A DNA stretch of 64,000 nt from Rhyzopertha dominica (Eukaryota; Arthropoda; Insecta; Coleoptera; Bostrichidae): positions 17,504,392 through 17,568,391 of the forward strand of contig QCXZ01000003.1 in assembly GCA_025024175.1 (NCBI GenBank), written 5' to 3'. The notes beneath the pieces are model-generated. The model saw nothing but the letters and a program-made list of their open reading frames with translations, was not told the DNA's origin and searched no databases. The position numbers were made by a program, and so were the translations under genes. Below, one piece after another: positions 35,316 through 47,349 of this stretch; position 1 is the first letter of the stretch, and every line of letters begins with the position of its first letter.

Positions 35316-37824
35316 TAATGTAAAAACTGAACCGTTCCCTAAATTCAAGAATGTATTGGTACATATCCCGATTGATAAGAATGTAACTCCGGTCAGCCAA
35401 CCATATAGGAGGGTACCCATTCCGTTGGAGTCCAAAATAAATAAAAAACTAGAAGAACTTATTGATCTAGACATTATAGAACAAGTAAATGGTCCATCAG
35501 AATGGGTATCTCCGATGGTTTCAGTGTTAAAGGACAATGGAGAGGTCAGAATATGTATCGACATGAGAAAGGCTAATAAGGCGATATTGCGCGAAAAATA
35601 TCCGCTCCCTACAATGGATTCGTTATTGCCTAATTTTCGGAAAGCTAAATTATTTTCTAGATTAGACATTAGAAACGCTTTTCACCAAATCGAAATTTCT
35701 CCGTCATCCAGATACATCACTACATTTATCAGTAGTAAAGGTCTATATAGGTACAAAAGACTCTTGTTTGGGATTAATGCAGCTCCTGAGATTTTTCAAA
35801 AAATTCTAGAGCGAATGTTATTGCCTTGTGAGGACACGATTAACTTTATTGATGACATACTAATTTACGGTGCTAATGAAGAGGAGCATGATCAACGAGC
35901 CAAGTTCACCCTAGATTTATTGGATGAAAACAACGTTTTACTCAACAGAGATAAATGTATCTTTAAAATAAGGTCCATAACTTTTCTCGGTCATACTTTA
36001 TCCTCATCAGGCGTACGACCTCTAGAAAGCTATGTAGGGGTAATTAAGACGTTTAGAACACCACTAACCATTGCTGAGGTGCACAGCTTTCTAGGATTGG
36101 TCAATTTTATAGGAAAATGGATACCGAATCTAGCTACATTAACGGAACCCCTGCGGAAATTGTTGCGATTAAAATTAGGAAAAAACGCCAACATATCGCA
36201 GCATTGGGGAAATGAGCAGTCCTATGCTTTTACCACATTGAAAGATTCACTTTCAAAAATAAGTACATTGGGTTATTACGATCCAGGAGACAAGACTCAG
36301 GTAATCGCAGATGCGAGTCCAGTTGGGTTGGGAGCTGTTCTAATACAGCTTGACAACAACGGTCCCAGAGTAATCGCTTACGGGAATAAGAGTCTCACTG
36401 ATCCAGAAAAAAGGTACTGTCAAACCGAAAAGGAAGCCCTCGCAATAGTCTGGGCGGTGGAACACTTTCAAATGTATTTATACGGCAAAGAAGAATTTGA
36501 GCTCATTACAGACCATAAACCGCTTGAAATCATTTTTGGACCAAAGGCACGACCGTGCGCGCGCATTGAGCGGTGGGTGCTGCGCCTTCAATCCTTTAGA
36601 TATAAAATAGTTTACCGCCCGGGAAAAAATAACATTGCCGATTCTCTATCTCGATTGTGCCAAACAAATCCACTTCCTTTTGAAAATCACGACCAGGTTT
36701 ATCAGATAATTCAATATTCTAGACCTGTTGCCGTAACTTTAAAGGAAATTCGAGAAAACTCTGAGAATGACGAAGAAATTACGAAGCTGATGACCGGCAT
36801 CAAAGACAATATCTGGGTGGACCCCGTCAAACATTGTCGAATTTTCCAACAAGAATTTTGTATGTGCGATGGGATTTTATTACGAGGAACGAGAATTGTA
36901 ATCCCACAGAAATTGAAACAGCGCATCTTGGCAGCAGCTCATGAAGGTCATCCGGGAATCGTAGCCATGAAAGGTAGACTACGAACGAAGGTGTGGTGGC
37001 CTAAGATTGACGAGCATGCTGAGAAGATTGTGAAATCCTGTAAGGGTTGTACAATAGTATCTACCCCTGTCCCACCTAATCCAATGAAAAGAAGATCCAT
37101 TCCAAATGGGCCATGGATAGATGTCGGGATAGATTTTATGGGACCGTTACCTAGTGGAGATCACCTTTTTGTTATTGTTGATTATTTTTGTCGCTACAAA
37201 GAGATTAAAATTATGAAAAAAATAACAGCAGTGAACACCATAAACGTGCTGAAAGAAATATTCTCAAGACTTGGATTGCCAATGACAATCACTTGCGATA
37301 ACGGTAAACAATTCACCAGCGAAGAAACTAAGTCATTCTGTGATGAAAACGGAATTAAAATTTATTACACCATCCCTTACTGGCCCCAAATGAATGGGGA
37401 GGTAGAACGTCAAAATAGAGACATATTAAAAAGACTAAAAATAAGTCAAGGATTGAAAAGCAACTGGCAGCAAGATCTTTTTGATTACCAAATGATGTAC
37501 AATAGCACGCCTCATGCAACTACAGGAAAGACCCCACATGAGCTATTCTTTCGGCGACAGTTTCGGGACAAGATCCCTAGTTCCATAGACACTGAGAACG
37601 CGGCAGTATTAGATAGCGATGTAATTGACAGGGACCAGCTCCAAAAAGAAAAGGGAAGGGAGTATGCAGATCTAAAACGGAAAGCCACAGAGGATGCAAT
37701 AGAAGTTGGGGACCAAGTTTACCCCAAGGTTATGGTTAAAGCAAACAAAACAACTCCAGACTTCGATGCCATATACATATACAGTTACAAGCAAGAAAGG
37801 GGGCGATGTTATAATAAGAGATGA
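35240..37824 (+). CDS. pol (RT, RNase H, integrase) of the Mag-like element
   Basis: A long frame, recognisable from about NLLGKNSAVSLGVLKIG. RT: VRICIDMRKANKAILREKYP, FSRLDIRNAFHQIE and the catalytic FIDDILIYG. RNase H: VIADASPVGLGAVLIQ, QTEKEALAIVWAVEHF and ITDHKPL. Integrase: zinc finger HEGHPGIVAMKGRL with CKGC, and a core with GIDFMGPLP, TCDNGKQFTS and PQMNGEVERQNRD. All catalytic acidic residues are present. It overlaps the gag-protease frame in +1 and has no clear own start. Near 37770 a frameshift replaces the expected C terminus; the lost end continues in another frame at 37775-37924 (KKGGDVIIRDDNSGQELRRN). Confidence 0.93.
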
Positions 37825-37924
37825 TAATTCGGGCCAAGAGCTACGCAGGAACGTAATTCATTTAAAGAGAGTAGAGGGTCAGTGGAAAATAACTGACAAC
37901 GAAAACACTGAACAGGAAGATTAG
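37775..37924 (+). pseudogene. Frame-shifted pol C terminus
   Basis: About 50 codons (TVTSKKGGDVIIRDDNSGQE to NENTEQED) that are the natural pol C-terminal tail, displaced from the long pol frame by an indel at about 37770. Confidence 0.8.
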
Positions 37925-38199
37925 CCATTCTCAAGTCGAAAAGTTTATTTTGCTGGTAATTAGGTAGTAGGTCATGCGGTTTATTAAATAGTTTGTAAAA
38001 CTAAGTTATACATGTACGTAGATTATAGTATAGGTTTATATTTTGTATTGGTAGTTAATGTAAGTTAAATAGCTTAAACATTAAGGTTATATTTTGTATT
38101 TTTGAATTTTGTTTGAGTATTTATTTGCCGCTAAGTATTTGAATTTTGTGTTTGGGTTTAGATTAATATTATGGACTAGATATTGGAAAAAGGAAGAGA

Positions 38200-38377
38200 T
38201 GTGATGTAGTGACGCAGCTAAGAATGTTATGTTGTGTAACGATAATGAAAATAAAGCTACGCACTCTGTTTTGCCCGGGCTGGTGATTCACTTGATATTG
38301 GATAGCCGGGCCGGACGGAGTACGGAGTGATNAGAAATATTGTTTTATTAATTATAGCGGATTAAGCGGACACTACA
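38200..38377 (+). repeat. 3' LTR (178 bp)
   Basis: Same length as the 5' LTR, with one clear difference (GGAGTGAT against GGTGTGAT) and one N at 38332. Confidence 0.94.
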
Positions 38378-38382
38378 CTAGT

Positions 38383-38985
38383 AACATCTTTTTGGATCTA
38401 GCCTGTAAGATCTGAATCAAACTTAGAAAAGCTTTTTGTATTCAATAAATCATTTAGTTTAGTTCGGTATTCATCTGTTTTTACTAAATAGTTAGTGAAT
38501 TAACTGTACATTTTTGTTTTATGCTTTTTTCGATTTATACATTTGATCCTTTATATGAATAGCAACTATGTATTCATTTGATATCGTATCTGCATCCGCG
38601 TACTTTTCGTCTTTCGTATCTTCAATTGACTTAGTCTAACGCTAATTCTGTATTATATACCTACATGTCAAATTCTTTTTTAGACACTGGTAAAGTTGAG
38701 TTACATTTTAGACCTTAATTTAATTATTTTTGTTTTGCCTGTGTAAAATGTGCATTCGTAAGGTTGACTTAACAATTATTGAATTTAAATTCGCACTGGG
38801 GATTAACTGAGTTGATGTTAATTCTATTTTGTATTTGATGAGCAAACTAGCATTTAAACATCGCTGTAGATGTCGTTAGTTATCTCATAGAAATTATGTT
38901 AAGCAGTTTTTATGTAATTATGTGTCAATTACTTTTATATTTTCACCAGGGTTTTGCTGACGTGTGTGCCACTTTCTGATTTCCA
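38383..38985 (-). mobile_element. PLE, upstream portion of RT (other side of Gypsy insertion)
   Basis: On the minus strand this encodes residues like those upstream of the PLE RT core (KTDEYRTKLNDLLNT, then a KFDSDLTG-like stretch and KSLKFD across the insertion). It continues in order into 33400-32641 once the Gypsy element and one target copy are ignored. Stops are present. The outer limit is uncertain. Confidence 0.6.
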
Positions 38986-39419
38986 AATCGATCCAAATGG
39001 TTGTTGCTCGCTGTACGTTCCTTTTTGCTTATCACAAGTTATTTTACACTTAATATGCATATACCCTGCTGTAAAACCATAGAACTTACATTGCTTATTA
39101 AACCCAATAGGATTAGATCACATTTAGTTTTAGTAAAGTCTCTTTGAAGAGAGATACCAATTTACCCACTAGCGGTTAGATTACAAAGAATGCCGTACAA
39201 TGCTAATATAAATGATAAATAACATATTTTCGCCGCAGCAAATTATTTTAAAGGTGTTAGTGTTTGCGTTAAAAATAGGTTGAATAGATTCGGAATAAAA
39301 GTAATAGAGGTAATTAAGTGCAATTTGGGACGTCCTGTTAACAATAAACCAAAATCCAAAAAACAATAGCGGTATTTACCAACTAAAATGCATGTAATGC
39401 GATAATGTATACATAGGAC

Positions 39420-39850
39420 AATCAAGTTAAGCTATTAAAATAAAAGCACAACAGGTGCCATTGCATAAAAAATAATCATTATACTTACATGAAAACGACA
39501 TTTCGAAAGGAAAGGTAAAAAATAAACCTTTTGGAGCTTTTGAAAATAAAGCAGTCAGCATCAGAAAAAAACATTTGGCAAATAAGGAAATAAAAATTCC
39601 CACGTCCACCACACCTTTGATCTTGCCGAAACTAGGAAGTCGGCCCTCAAAATGCAGGCCAGAGAATTTTACAACGCTACTTTACAACCCCTGTAAAATA
39701 GGGGACGTAAACAAAATTCTGCACATCTGAGTTTTGTATAATGTTGTTAAATTTTTGATAATGACCGTTTGAGGTCGAAGCGATCGTCAGAGTTATCTGA
39801 TAAATAAAATGAGGCAAAGCACATACATTCAATCGGCTTCAATCAGTTTT
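39420..39850 (+). mobile_element. PLE tail copy, inverted relative to 32641-33060
   Basis: About 420 bases that are the reverse complement, with roughly 15-20 percent differences by eye, of 32641-33060. It ends with a hammerhead-like motif at 39752-39792: TTGATAA, T, GACC/GGTC hairpin, GAA, then GCGATCGT and C, followed by AGAG. With the minus-strand PLE it forms a head-to-head inverted pair around the Gypsy insertion. Confidence 0.75.
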
Positions 39851-41550
39851 CAAGCTACCTAAATAATCCCGCGATAACTGCACCACAACCCCCCTGTAAT
39901 ACTTTCCGTCCTAACGTCGGAAAAAATGTGCACTTAAATTTAAATTTTCCTACAACAATCGCCAGTACTTCATTCATTACTAGCACTTGTATTTGGACAA
40001 ACGTGAAATTGCTCTTTCCGCGTTCCAACACAGACGCCAAAGAACTATTTTTACGTGCGTCTCATTGAAAGTAATGCGCCTTTGTTGCATAAAACTGAAA
40101 AATAACTTCTAAACCAGCGTTATGAAATGCTCACTGAATGTAGAACAGAATCATTAGGAAATTACTGTAAGCACTGACCGCGTTTAATTTTGCGCTAAAC
40201 GAAAAGCTTTAGATGGTGCACTCGTTGAGACATTAGAACTACTTAGATTAGAAACAAGCTGAAGGTTTTACATATAGTTTGCTTTCAGTTTAACTATTTG
40301 GAAATATCCGATTAAAAGTCTTAAGCTTGTTTACAAGCAACCTACCATATTTCCCGTACGCACCTAAAATTCTTTTCTTCTCTTCAAATTTCTGCGCTAC
40401 TTACTGACTAACGATGACTTAACGAATACCTATTAAGCCCACAGAAGCTCTGCTTATAATCATTTTACTAAGTTATTGTTTGTCGGTTATATATTATTAC
40501 ATACAGTAGTAATTTCACAATAATGATTTATTTGCTGTAGTTACGCTGTTTACCAACAAATAATTCGAATGCACAGTTTTCTCATTTCAGTACTACTACA
40601 CTATAGTATCAAACTAGCAAGTATTTTAATGTAATACGTGAGCATGATGTAATGTAAAAATGGCGTTCAATTCGCTTTAATTGTCCTTAAATAGCAATTT
40701 TTTCGTTTATTTTAAATAATTTTATATTAAAAATGTTTGGATTTTAAGTGAATGTTTCGATACTTTAATTATAAAATAAAATTATTACGCGAATGAATAA
40801 GTGTATTCGATATGATTGCCCTTTTTTGGAAATGCTTAAAATACTGAGATCTTGTCTAAATTATCTCATAATTTTTTAAGCTTTCTTCTATATAATAATG
40901 TATTTACTAAATAATTTCGCTGCGGAAAATGAAAGGTGCAAGAGAATTCAAATGCCCTCTCAAAACATCTACTGATAATAAGAATATCTTTGTTTTTGGC
41001 AGCTTTTGTTTTAAACACGCTTATGCAGTTGTTCTATCTAGCCGCGTATGCTTTGCGCTTTTTTATGAACTCCTATCCTATTTTACGCAGATACCCTTAT
41101 GCATTACTGCTTCACCCTCGTTTAGTGAGAAATTAAGCGCCTATTTTTAAAATAAGCTGTAGTAAAAGGCTATATTGCATCATAAAAAAAAACAGCACCG
41201 AAAACACTATAAACGTGTGGTACGACAAAGGCCTGCTTATTCTTTTTAATACTTCTTAGACATTTTTATTCATATTTATTCAAAAATGCTTAACGCGACC
41301 CATAAAAGAGCACAAATCTCGCTAACGTTCCAAAATACAACGTACCCAGCAAGTACGCATAATTGCCAGTTTTCCTGGATGCCATTCTGAGTGCAACCTC
41401 GACGGCTCATGTATATACCAAATGCGATGGTCGCGCCAACTACAGAAGACTGCGCTGAACNAGGCAATATACAAGTAGTCGGGGTTGGTGCAAAATAACG
41501 TCCGGCTAAATTTCGCTTCATTGGATGGAGAACACGCCATAGTAGCCGCC
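39851..41550. other. Intergenic, no gene recognised
   Basis: AT-rich. Overlapping frames at 40929-41150 and 41276-41540 have no recognisable domain. A perfect 13-base-pair hairpin lies at 41573-41603, at the edge of the next LINE. Confidence 0.4.
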
Positions 41551-41551
41551 C

Positions 41552-43690
41552 TTAAAATATTTTATGTGAGTCAAGGTGGCATCCGTATATCGGATGCCAC
41601 CTTACCCCGGACGCCAACTTTACCGCGATTTTAACATGGGAGGATGCCATCCATTTTCTCTTTGGCCTTCCACGTTGTTTCCTTGTTATTGTTTTTTCCT
41701 TTAGAAGTTTTTTGGTAATCTTCCAGGACCCATTCTGTACGCATGACCCAGCCACCTTATTCGTTGTGCCCTCACATATTGGATAATAGTAGGGCTAGCA
41801 AACAATTCATACAATTCTTGATTAGTCCTTCTTCTGTATTGTTCGTTTTCTTTTACACCCCCATATATTTTCCTTAGCACTTTTCTTTCCCATATAGCCA
41901 ATCTATTCTGATTCTCCTCTGTTAGTATCCATGTTTCACATGCATATGTCACTACTGGGTGTACTATTGTAGTGTATATCTTCTCCTTTGTTTTCCGAGT
42001 AACGTTCTTATCTCGAAATAAGTTGTGTAGGGCATTTAGCCTTCTATTCCCTGCATTTATTCTCCTTTCTATCTCTCCTTTTTGCTCACAATCTGCCGCA
42101 ATTTCTGATCCCAGGTAGCTAAAGTTCTGTACTCTTTCAAATATGTACGCTTGTTCTATTTTTACTTTTAGTTCCTCCTCCTCCATGATCTTACTGGTGG
42201 TCATGTATTTCGTTTTTCCTTCGTTTATTGAGAGCCCATACTCTGCTGCCACTCTGCCCAGCTTTCCTACTATGCTTTTAAGTTCTTCTTTTGTTCGTGC
42301 CAGCAGCGCCACATCATCAGCATAAGCTATGCACTGGTGTGATTTCTTTGTTATGAGCCCCTCTGCATTAATGTTGCTATCTCTTATTATCCTTTCCAAC
42401 ACAATGTTAAACAAGACCGCAGAAAGAGGATCTCCCTGTTTTAATCCACCACTGACTGTAAATTACTTTGAAGTTATACCATTTACATTAACCGCATATG
42501 TTGTATCTTTCAGCGTCATTTGCACCAGTTTCCTTAACTGTTGTGGTATCTTTAAGTAGTTCATTGCCTCATACAGTTTCTCTCTGTTTACACTATCAAA
42601 TGCTTGTTTAAAATCAATGAAGGCTATGTGCAATTGCACTCCACCCTCCTTGCATAATGCCATAATATGTCTCAAAGTAAAAATTTGATCTACTGTAGAT
42701 CTGCCCGTTCTGAATTCCCCTTGATATTCTCCTATAGAAGCTTCGACGCTATCTTTCACATATTTAGTTAATATTTTCGCAAATATCTTGTACACACTGC
42801 TTAACAGGGCTATACCACGATAACTACTGCATAACTGCTTGTCACCTTTTTTGTATATGGGGCAGATTAGTGCTTTTCCCCATTCTTTCGGCATTTCACA
42901 TTTTTGCCATATGCTTAATACAAGTGTGTGTATACGTTCGTGAAGTTCCTTTCCTCCATACTTTACCAACTCAGCTTCTATGTTATCTATTTCTGGACTT
43001 TTATTATTTGTTTGTTGCATTATAGTAGCGGTTACGTCTGCCAATGTAGGTAGCGGAACTTTATCATTCTCTGCTGTCTCTGATTCTGGTTCACATCCTG
43101 AGTATGTACCTAGTCTCTTGGTCACAACTGAACAAGTCGGAAAAATGTTCTCTCCACCTTTCAATCACCTCATGTTCATCACCTAACAGCTGTCCTTTTT
43201 TATTGCGACAATATATGGTATTAAATTGTGTAGGTCTACTTTTTCTTATTTCCTTATAAAATTTACGTACTTCTCTTTTGCTGTAGTAGTCTTCAATTTT
43301 GCTGATATGATTTTCTTTATACTTTCTCTTCTTCTCTCTGCAGAGTCTCTTTGCAACTTTTCTTTTTTCTTCATACGCTGCTTTTAATTCACTTGTTCCA
43401 TCTCTCAACATAGACATTCTTGCTTGTGCTCTTAGTTTTAGTGCTTTATGACATTCTTCGTCAAAACAAACTTTGTTATCTTGCTTTTCTCTCCTACCGA
43501 GCATTAATGTTGCTGTCTGGTCTATTGCCTTCCTTATGTTTTCCCATTCATTGTCCGTATTTCCGTTTGTTTTATCCCTAATCTTTGTCACCAGTTCTTT
43601 CACATATTTTTGTTTAACTTTTTCCTTTGTAAGCATTTGTGCATTATGTAGGTTTCTTCTACTTTTGTTTGCCTTGGTTGGTTTAGGCAG
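41552..43690 (-). pseudogene. LINE reverse transcriptase, lightly decayed
   Basis: Minus-strand non-LTR retrotransposon polyprotein in three consecutive frames. 43636-43091: linker upstream of RT (KYKENHISKIEDYYSKREVR, EVIERWREHFSDLF). 43164-42463: RT fingers and palm (LICPIYKKGD, YRGIALLSSVYKIF, FRTGRSTVDQIFTLRHIMAL, AFIDFKQAFDSVNREKL). 42450-41701: catalytic YADDVALLART, thumb (FSYLGSEIAADCEQKGEIER) and C-terminal region (WERKVLRKIYGGVKENEQYR). A frameshift near 43130 and stops at 42463 and 41701 break it. The endonuclease is not seen, so it is 5'-truncated. The style resembles RTE-like LINEs, but the clade is uncertain. Confidence 0.9.
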
Positions 43691-44116
43691 TTTGTTGCAT
43701 CTTCATTTTTACCATAAAGAAATAGTTATTTATGTTATAAAACAAAAAACGAAATATGTTTTTTGTTTTTTTAATCTAAGTTTTTTGCGTCGCAAGAGTT
43801 TTACAAACTACAAAATTAATTAAAAAGTAACTCCTATATTAGTAAATTGATCATAATGCACTGTGTACTTGATTAGTACATTCGTTATTATACACAGTAT
43901 TACGTAACGACTAGCACCTATTTTTTACATTACAGTTACTTCGACAAAGCGTTCGCATGATTTTATCCTAAGTGAGAAGTGAGAACTTGTGGTTCATGTT
44001 TTCCGCCTTTCGAAAGGTACTTCCATTATAACTATATAACAATAAACTGGAATTAAAGGGATTATATCCGATGAACCCTAATCTCGAAGTAGATCTGACG
44101 TCTGTAAATACTCTTA
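43691..44116. other. Intergenic, nothing recognised
   Basis: AT-rich sequence without features. Confidence 0.4.
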
Positions 44117-44211
44117 TTGTTTAATAATAGTAAAACACTTGTTTTTGATCCAACCCAAAAATAAAAATTGGAAGTAGGATCAAAAGCAAGTGTTTTGCTA
44201 TTATTATTTAA
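44117..44211. repeat. Inverted repeat, 35-bp arms (hairpin)
   Basis: Left arm 44117-44151 and right arm 44177-44211 pair almost perfectly (for example AAAACACTTG against CAAGTGTTTT, and TTGATCC against GGATCAA), with a 25-base spacer. It looks like a small foldback element. Confidence 0.85.
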
Positions 44212-45361
44212 TAACTTCCAAAAAACTCTACTATTCATTACTATTACTGCTGACATATAATGTCGTTCAACCATCCATTTTTGCTGAAAAAAGCAACATA
44301 AAATTATAAAAATATAGGTGTCGTAGAAAAGAAGTATAGTACATCAATCGAGTTGTAAGGCAATTACGCGCTCGTGGAATTAAGTTACTCGTCGCTACGA
44401 GAGTCGCGCGCAAACTTTCCACCTGTGCTTCTTATAACTCTCATTATGTAATATACTATAATTAATCAGATTGCCGTGAAATTTTTATAGGTCGTAACTG
44501 TGACGTGATCAATAACGAAAAAATTGAAATCGTTTTAAAATGTCGAGTGAGGACGAGTTAATGTGTACCCATCCATTTGCTTCCGCAAAAATCAAAAGAA
44601 GTGTATGAAAGGCATATCAAAGACTTGAACATATCGCCACAGATTTGATTGTTCGCCACTGTACCACTCCAAATCTGAAAAGTGAGTGACTTTGGCCGAA
44701 ATAAAAAACATACGAATGATCAACAAGGTGTTCGTTTAATTCCCAACCAATTATACCGATTATAAACATAACACAGATCAAAATCAAGATAATATTTTTT
44801 AAAACTCTGCTGCCATAACCAATGTCGATTGGTCCTAAATGAATACATACAAATAAACGAAATAAGGTAAGTATATAGAATTAACAATAATAGTTACTAT
44901 TACACTAGTTACAATCAAGGGCAAATCGGGGGGGGGGGGGATCATTGGGGTCTTGACCCCAACCCTGGGAAAGGATTACCAACACCAAAATTTATCTTAA
45001 AAGATTAGGACTATTCTTCTTTCGCCAAACTAAAACAACAGGTGATGGTTTTTTTGACTAAAAAACACATAATATTACGAGCGTTGGTATTATAGTTATA
45101 TGAAGTAGCAGATCGTTTATTGTAAATAAATTGTGTTTGCACGATTCTAGAAGTTTGATTTTGCCGCGCTTGCTATCATTTGATGTTATGGGTCGCTCTT
45201 AACGAACAATTGGGTGTTTTCACATTTTTTAGAAATCATGCCATGTGTATATTTCAAAAAAATTCAAAATTTTTCTAGCACCAGTTTTCGAAAAAAACCG
45301 TTCTGAAGTTCAAATATAAAAATTGACCACACAAACGCAGTGTCCCGGGATGGAGAGGGTG

Positions 45362-46166
45362 TGACGTAGCACCCGATGTAAACAAAGAATATAGGTTATG
45401 TTACCTATGTGCCTTTGCTTGTACCGAGTGAAACGAGTTGTTTTCTTTCTTTTAACGGACTCCTCCTAACAACTGGGAGAATGTTTAAGCATGTACAAAC
45501 CAGAAGCTAACACCAGACGGTGCTTTGTGCCAAAGTGATCAAATCTCAAATACATCCGTCAATAGTCTCAACAAAATATTCGTAAGTGTACTCGGCTACC
45601 CGGAGACTACGAACGCAAACGGAGATGGTTTAATGGTTTAAAGCAGCCAGAAGGGGTATGACCAAGACAAAATCTACATTTTACTGCTGTGAGACTTAGA
45701 GTAACTGCATAATTTTTTGCACGAACTTTGTTTTCCGGGCATACATATCTTGGACTGCAGTAGACATATTATGGGGCCTTTTCGCTTCACCTGAAAATAA
45801 CCTATAGCTGCATCTCGGTGTTGCTCACGACTTGCACTAGACAAAAGATGCATTTCGTTCAAAATATCAATGATCCATAATGTATTAAATTGCAGATTAA
45901 GCTACTTTATTAATTACTTATACTGCTGCTTTAGCGCCTTTGATTTCGGCAGCAATAAAACGTGGGTCGTTCTTGATAAATTCGATGACTATAAATATAT
46001 CTAAAGCCGGCAAATTGTTCGAAGAGGCTTTAACAAAGCATTCCGACGACATACTGTTGAATTTATAAAAAAAACAAATAGAAACACTCTCAAACATAAC
46101 CAATAACGCAAACGAAATACGGAAAGTAGCAGACGACGCTACTTGTTTACATCGGGTGATACGTCA
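45362..46166. repeat. Possible element between 24-bp inverted repeats
   Basis: Positions 45362-45385 and the complement of 46143-46166 agree at 23 of 24 bases (TGACGTA, then CACCCGATGTAAACAA). Two short minus-strand frames lie between them, 46103-45918 (ICFFYKFNSMSS, LPALDIFIVIEFIKND, RFIAAEIKGAKAAV) and 45862-45674 (NEMHLLSSASREQHRDAAIG), possibly fragments of a larger protein that I cannot identify. Outside the 24 bases the similarity fades. Confidence 0.4.
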
Positions 46167-46169
46167 CAG

Positions 46170-47110
46170 CCAGTCCTAGTCAATCTGAGCGTGTCTTAAA
46201 ACTGCGTTGTTGCCACGTTGCGCACTGAGAAGTTGTAAACAATTTGTTTTGGTTAAAAATTTTTTGCTGCACTTAATTAATTAAGTACTCTTTTTTAATG
46301 TATAAAAGTTTATATTTCATAACTAGTGAACACACCCAATTAACTAATCCTGATCTGCTGATCCGGCCAATCATTCCTCTCTTATAGTTGTCGTCATTAT
46401 TTTTGTTAATTCGTAAAATCGTCAGTCGTATTGTTTCGCGCTTGATTAACGTGTGTAAATGCAAGATTGGCGTGAATTAAATATCGCATAAAATTAACTT
46501 CAACATATCAGCCCGCAGAAGCAGGTTCTTGAAAATGATTGCAAGTTGCCTTGCAAGAGATGGTAAGTAGTAAATAATCATTGTTTTTATTACCAGTATT
46601 CAAATCTCGTTGTTGTTAATTTTAATAAGTAGTTAACAGTTACAGCTTAACGTTAAAGTTATAAGCTAGTGCATACGAGATGTGGCTATTGAATAACGAG
46701 ACCGACACTGCTACAGTCTTCAGAATAAGTACGCATAATATGCCAAACGCCGGCGGCCGACAACTGTTTATTGCAAAGCCTTGTCCTTCGAATGCAATGC
46801 CAAGTCGTTTTTTTCAACGTTTTATTTATCTTCTATATACTTTTTACTTTACTATTTCCAACTTTGCTAACATACGTACATATATCCATGGTCAAGAGTT
46901 GTTTTACAGGATTGGCTATACTTTTGAGTGAGGATCCGATTATGACCTCAAAGGAATAATATTTGATCATTTAGTATTATACAAAAAATTTGTTTTTTGA
47001 TGGTATGTAGTACTAAATCCGTTTAGTAAATTGAAACTGAAGGCTATTCATTTATTTAAATACTAGATGGGGGTGTATATTTTACATGGGTATTTTTTGC
47101 ATGTGTTTTT
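46170..47110. other. Intergenic, nothing recognised
   Basis: AT-rich; a few short frames with no known domain. Confidence 0.4.
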
Positions 47111-47116
47111 TGCAGG

Positions 47117-47157
47117 GTGACTCTAGGGAAAAAGTGGTGGTACTGAGTCGAAACGTA
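47117..47157 (+). ncRNA. Degenerate hammerhead-like motif
   Basis: A GACTC/GAGTC hairpin with a long loop, then GAA, the palindrome ACGT and A. The CTGANGA part is not preserved. Probably a dead PLE tail. Confidence 0.3.
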
Positions 47158-47349
47158 ATACAGGTGGTGTTTCATTTAGAAAAATAGACTCATTTTTTAT
47201 ACTCCTGTTATTAATGCTGTTCACCAGTGCATGCTGATATCATGCACAATGTCTTTCGATTCTGATCAGAAAAAGAGCTCGCTTTCTCAATCAAAATTTT
47301 CCTCAGATTGGATGGTACGTAGGGAAAATATAAATAATTCAACAAGAGC

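Larger units (their letters stand above)
33406..38377 (+). mobile_element. Mag-like Ty3/Gypsy LTR retrotransposon, nearly complete
   Basis: Two 178-bp LTRs (33406-33583 and 38200-38377) and a perfect 5-bp target duplication, CTAGT (33401-33405, 38378-38382). TTGGCGACGAGGAT follows the 5' LTR as a primer-binding site typical of the Mag group, and a purine tract (GGAAAAAGGAAGAGA) precedes the 3' LTR. The LTRs differ at one clear base plus one N, so insertion was recent. The coding region has gag-protease and a long pol, each with one break. The host sequence is a PLE. Confidence 0.95.

Noticed and set aside
44929..44940. G12 homopolymer as a regulatory G-rich element
   Set aside because: A single homopolymer run, probably a microsatellite or sequencing artefact.
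46500..46562. 5' untranslated exon of FAS-2 ending in GTAAGT
   Set aside because: A good donor site only; it contains an ATG that would be out of frame with FAS-2, and no other support.
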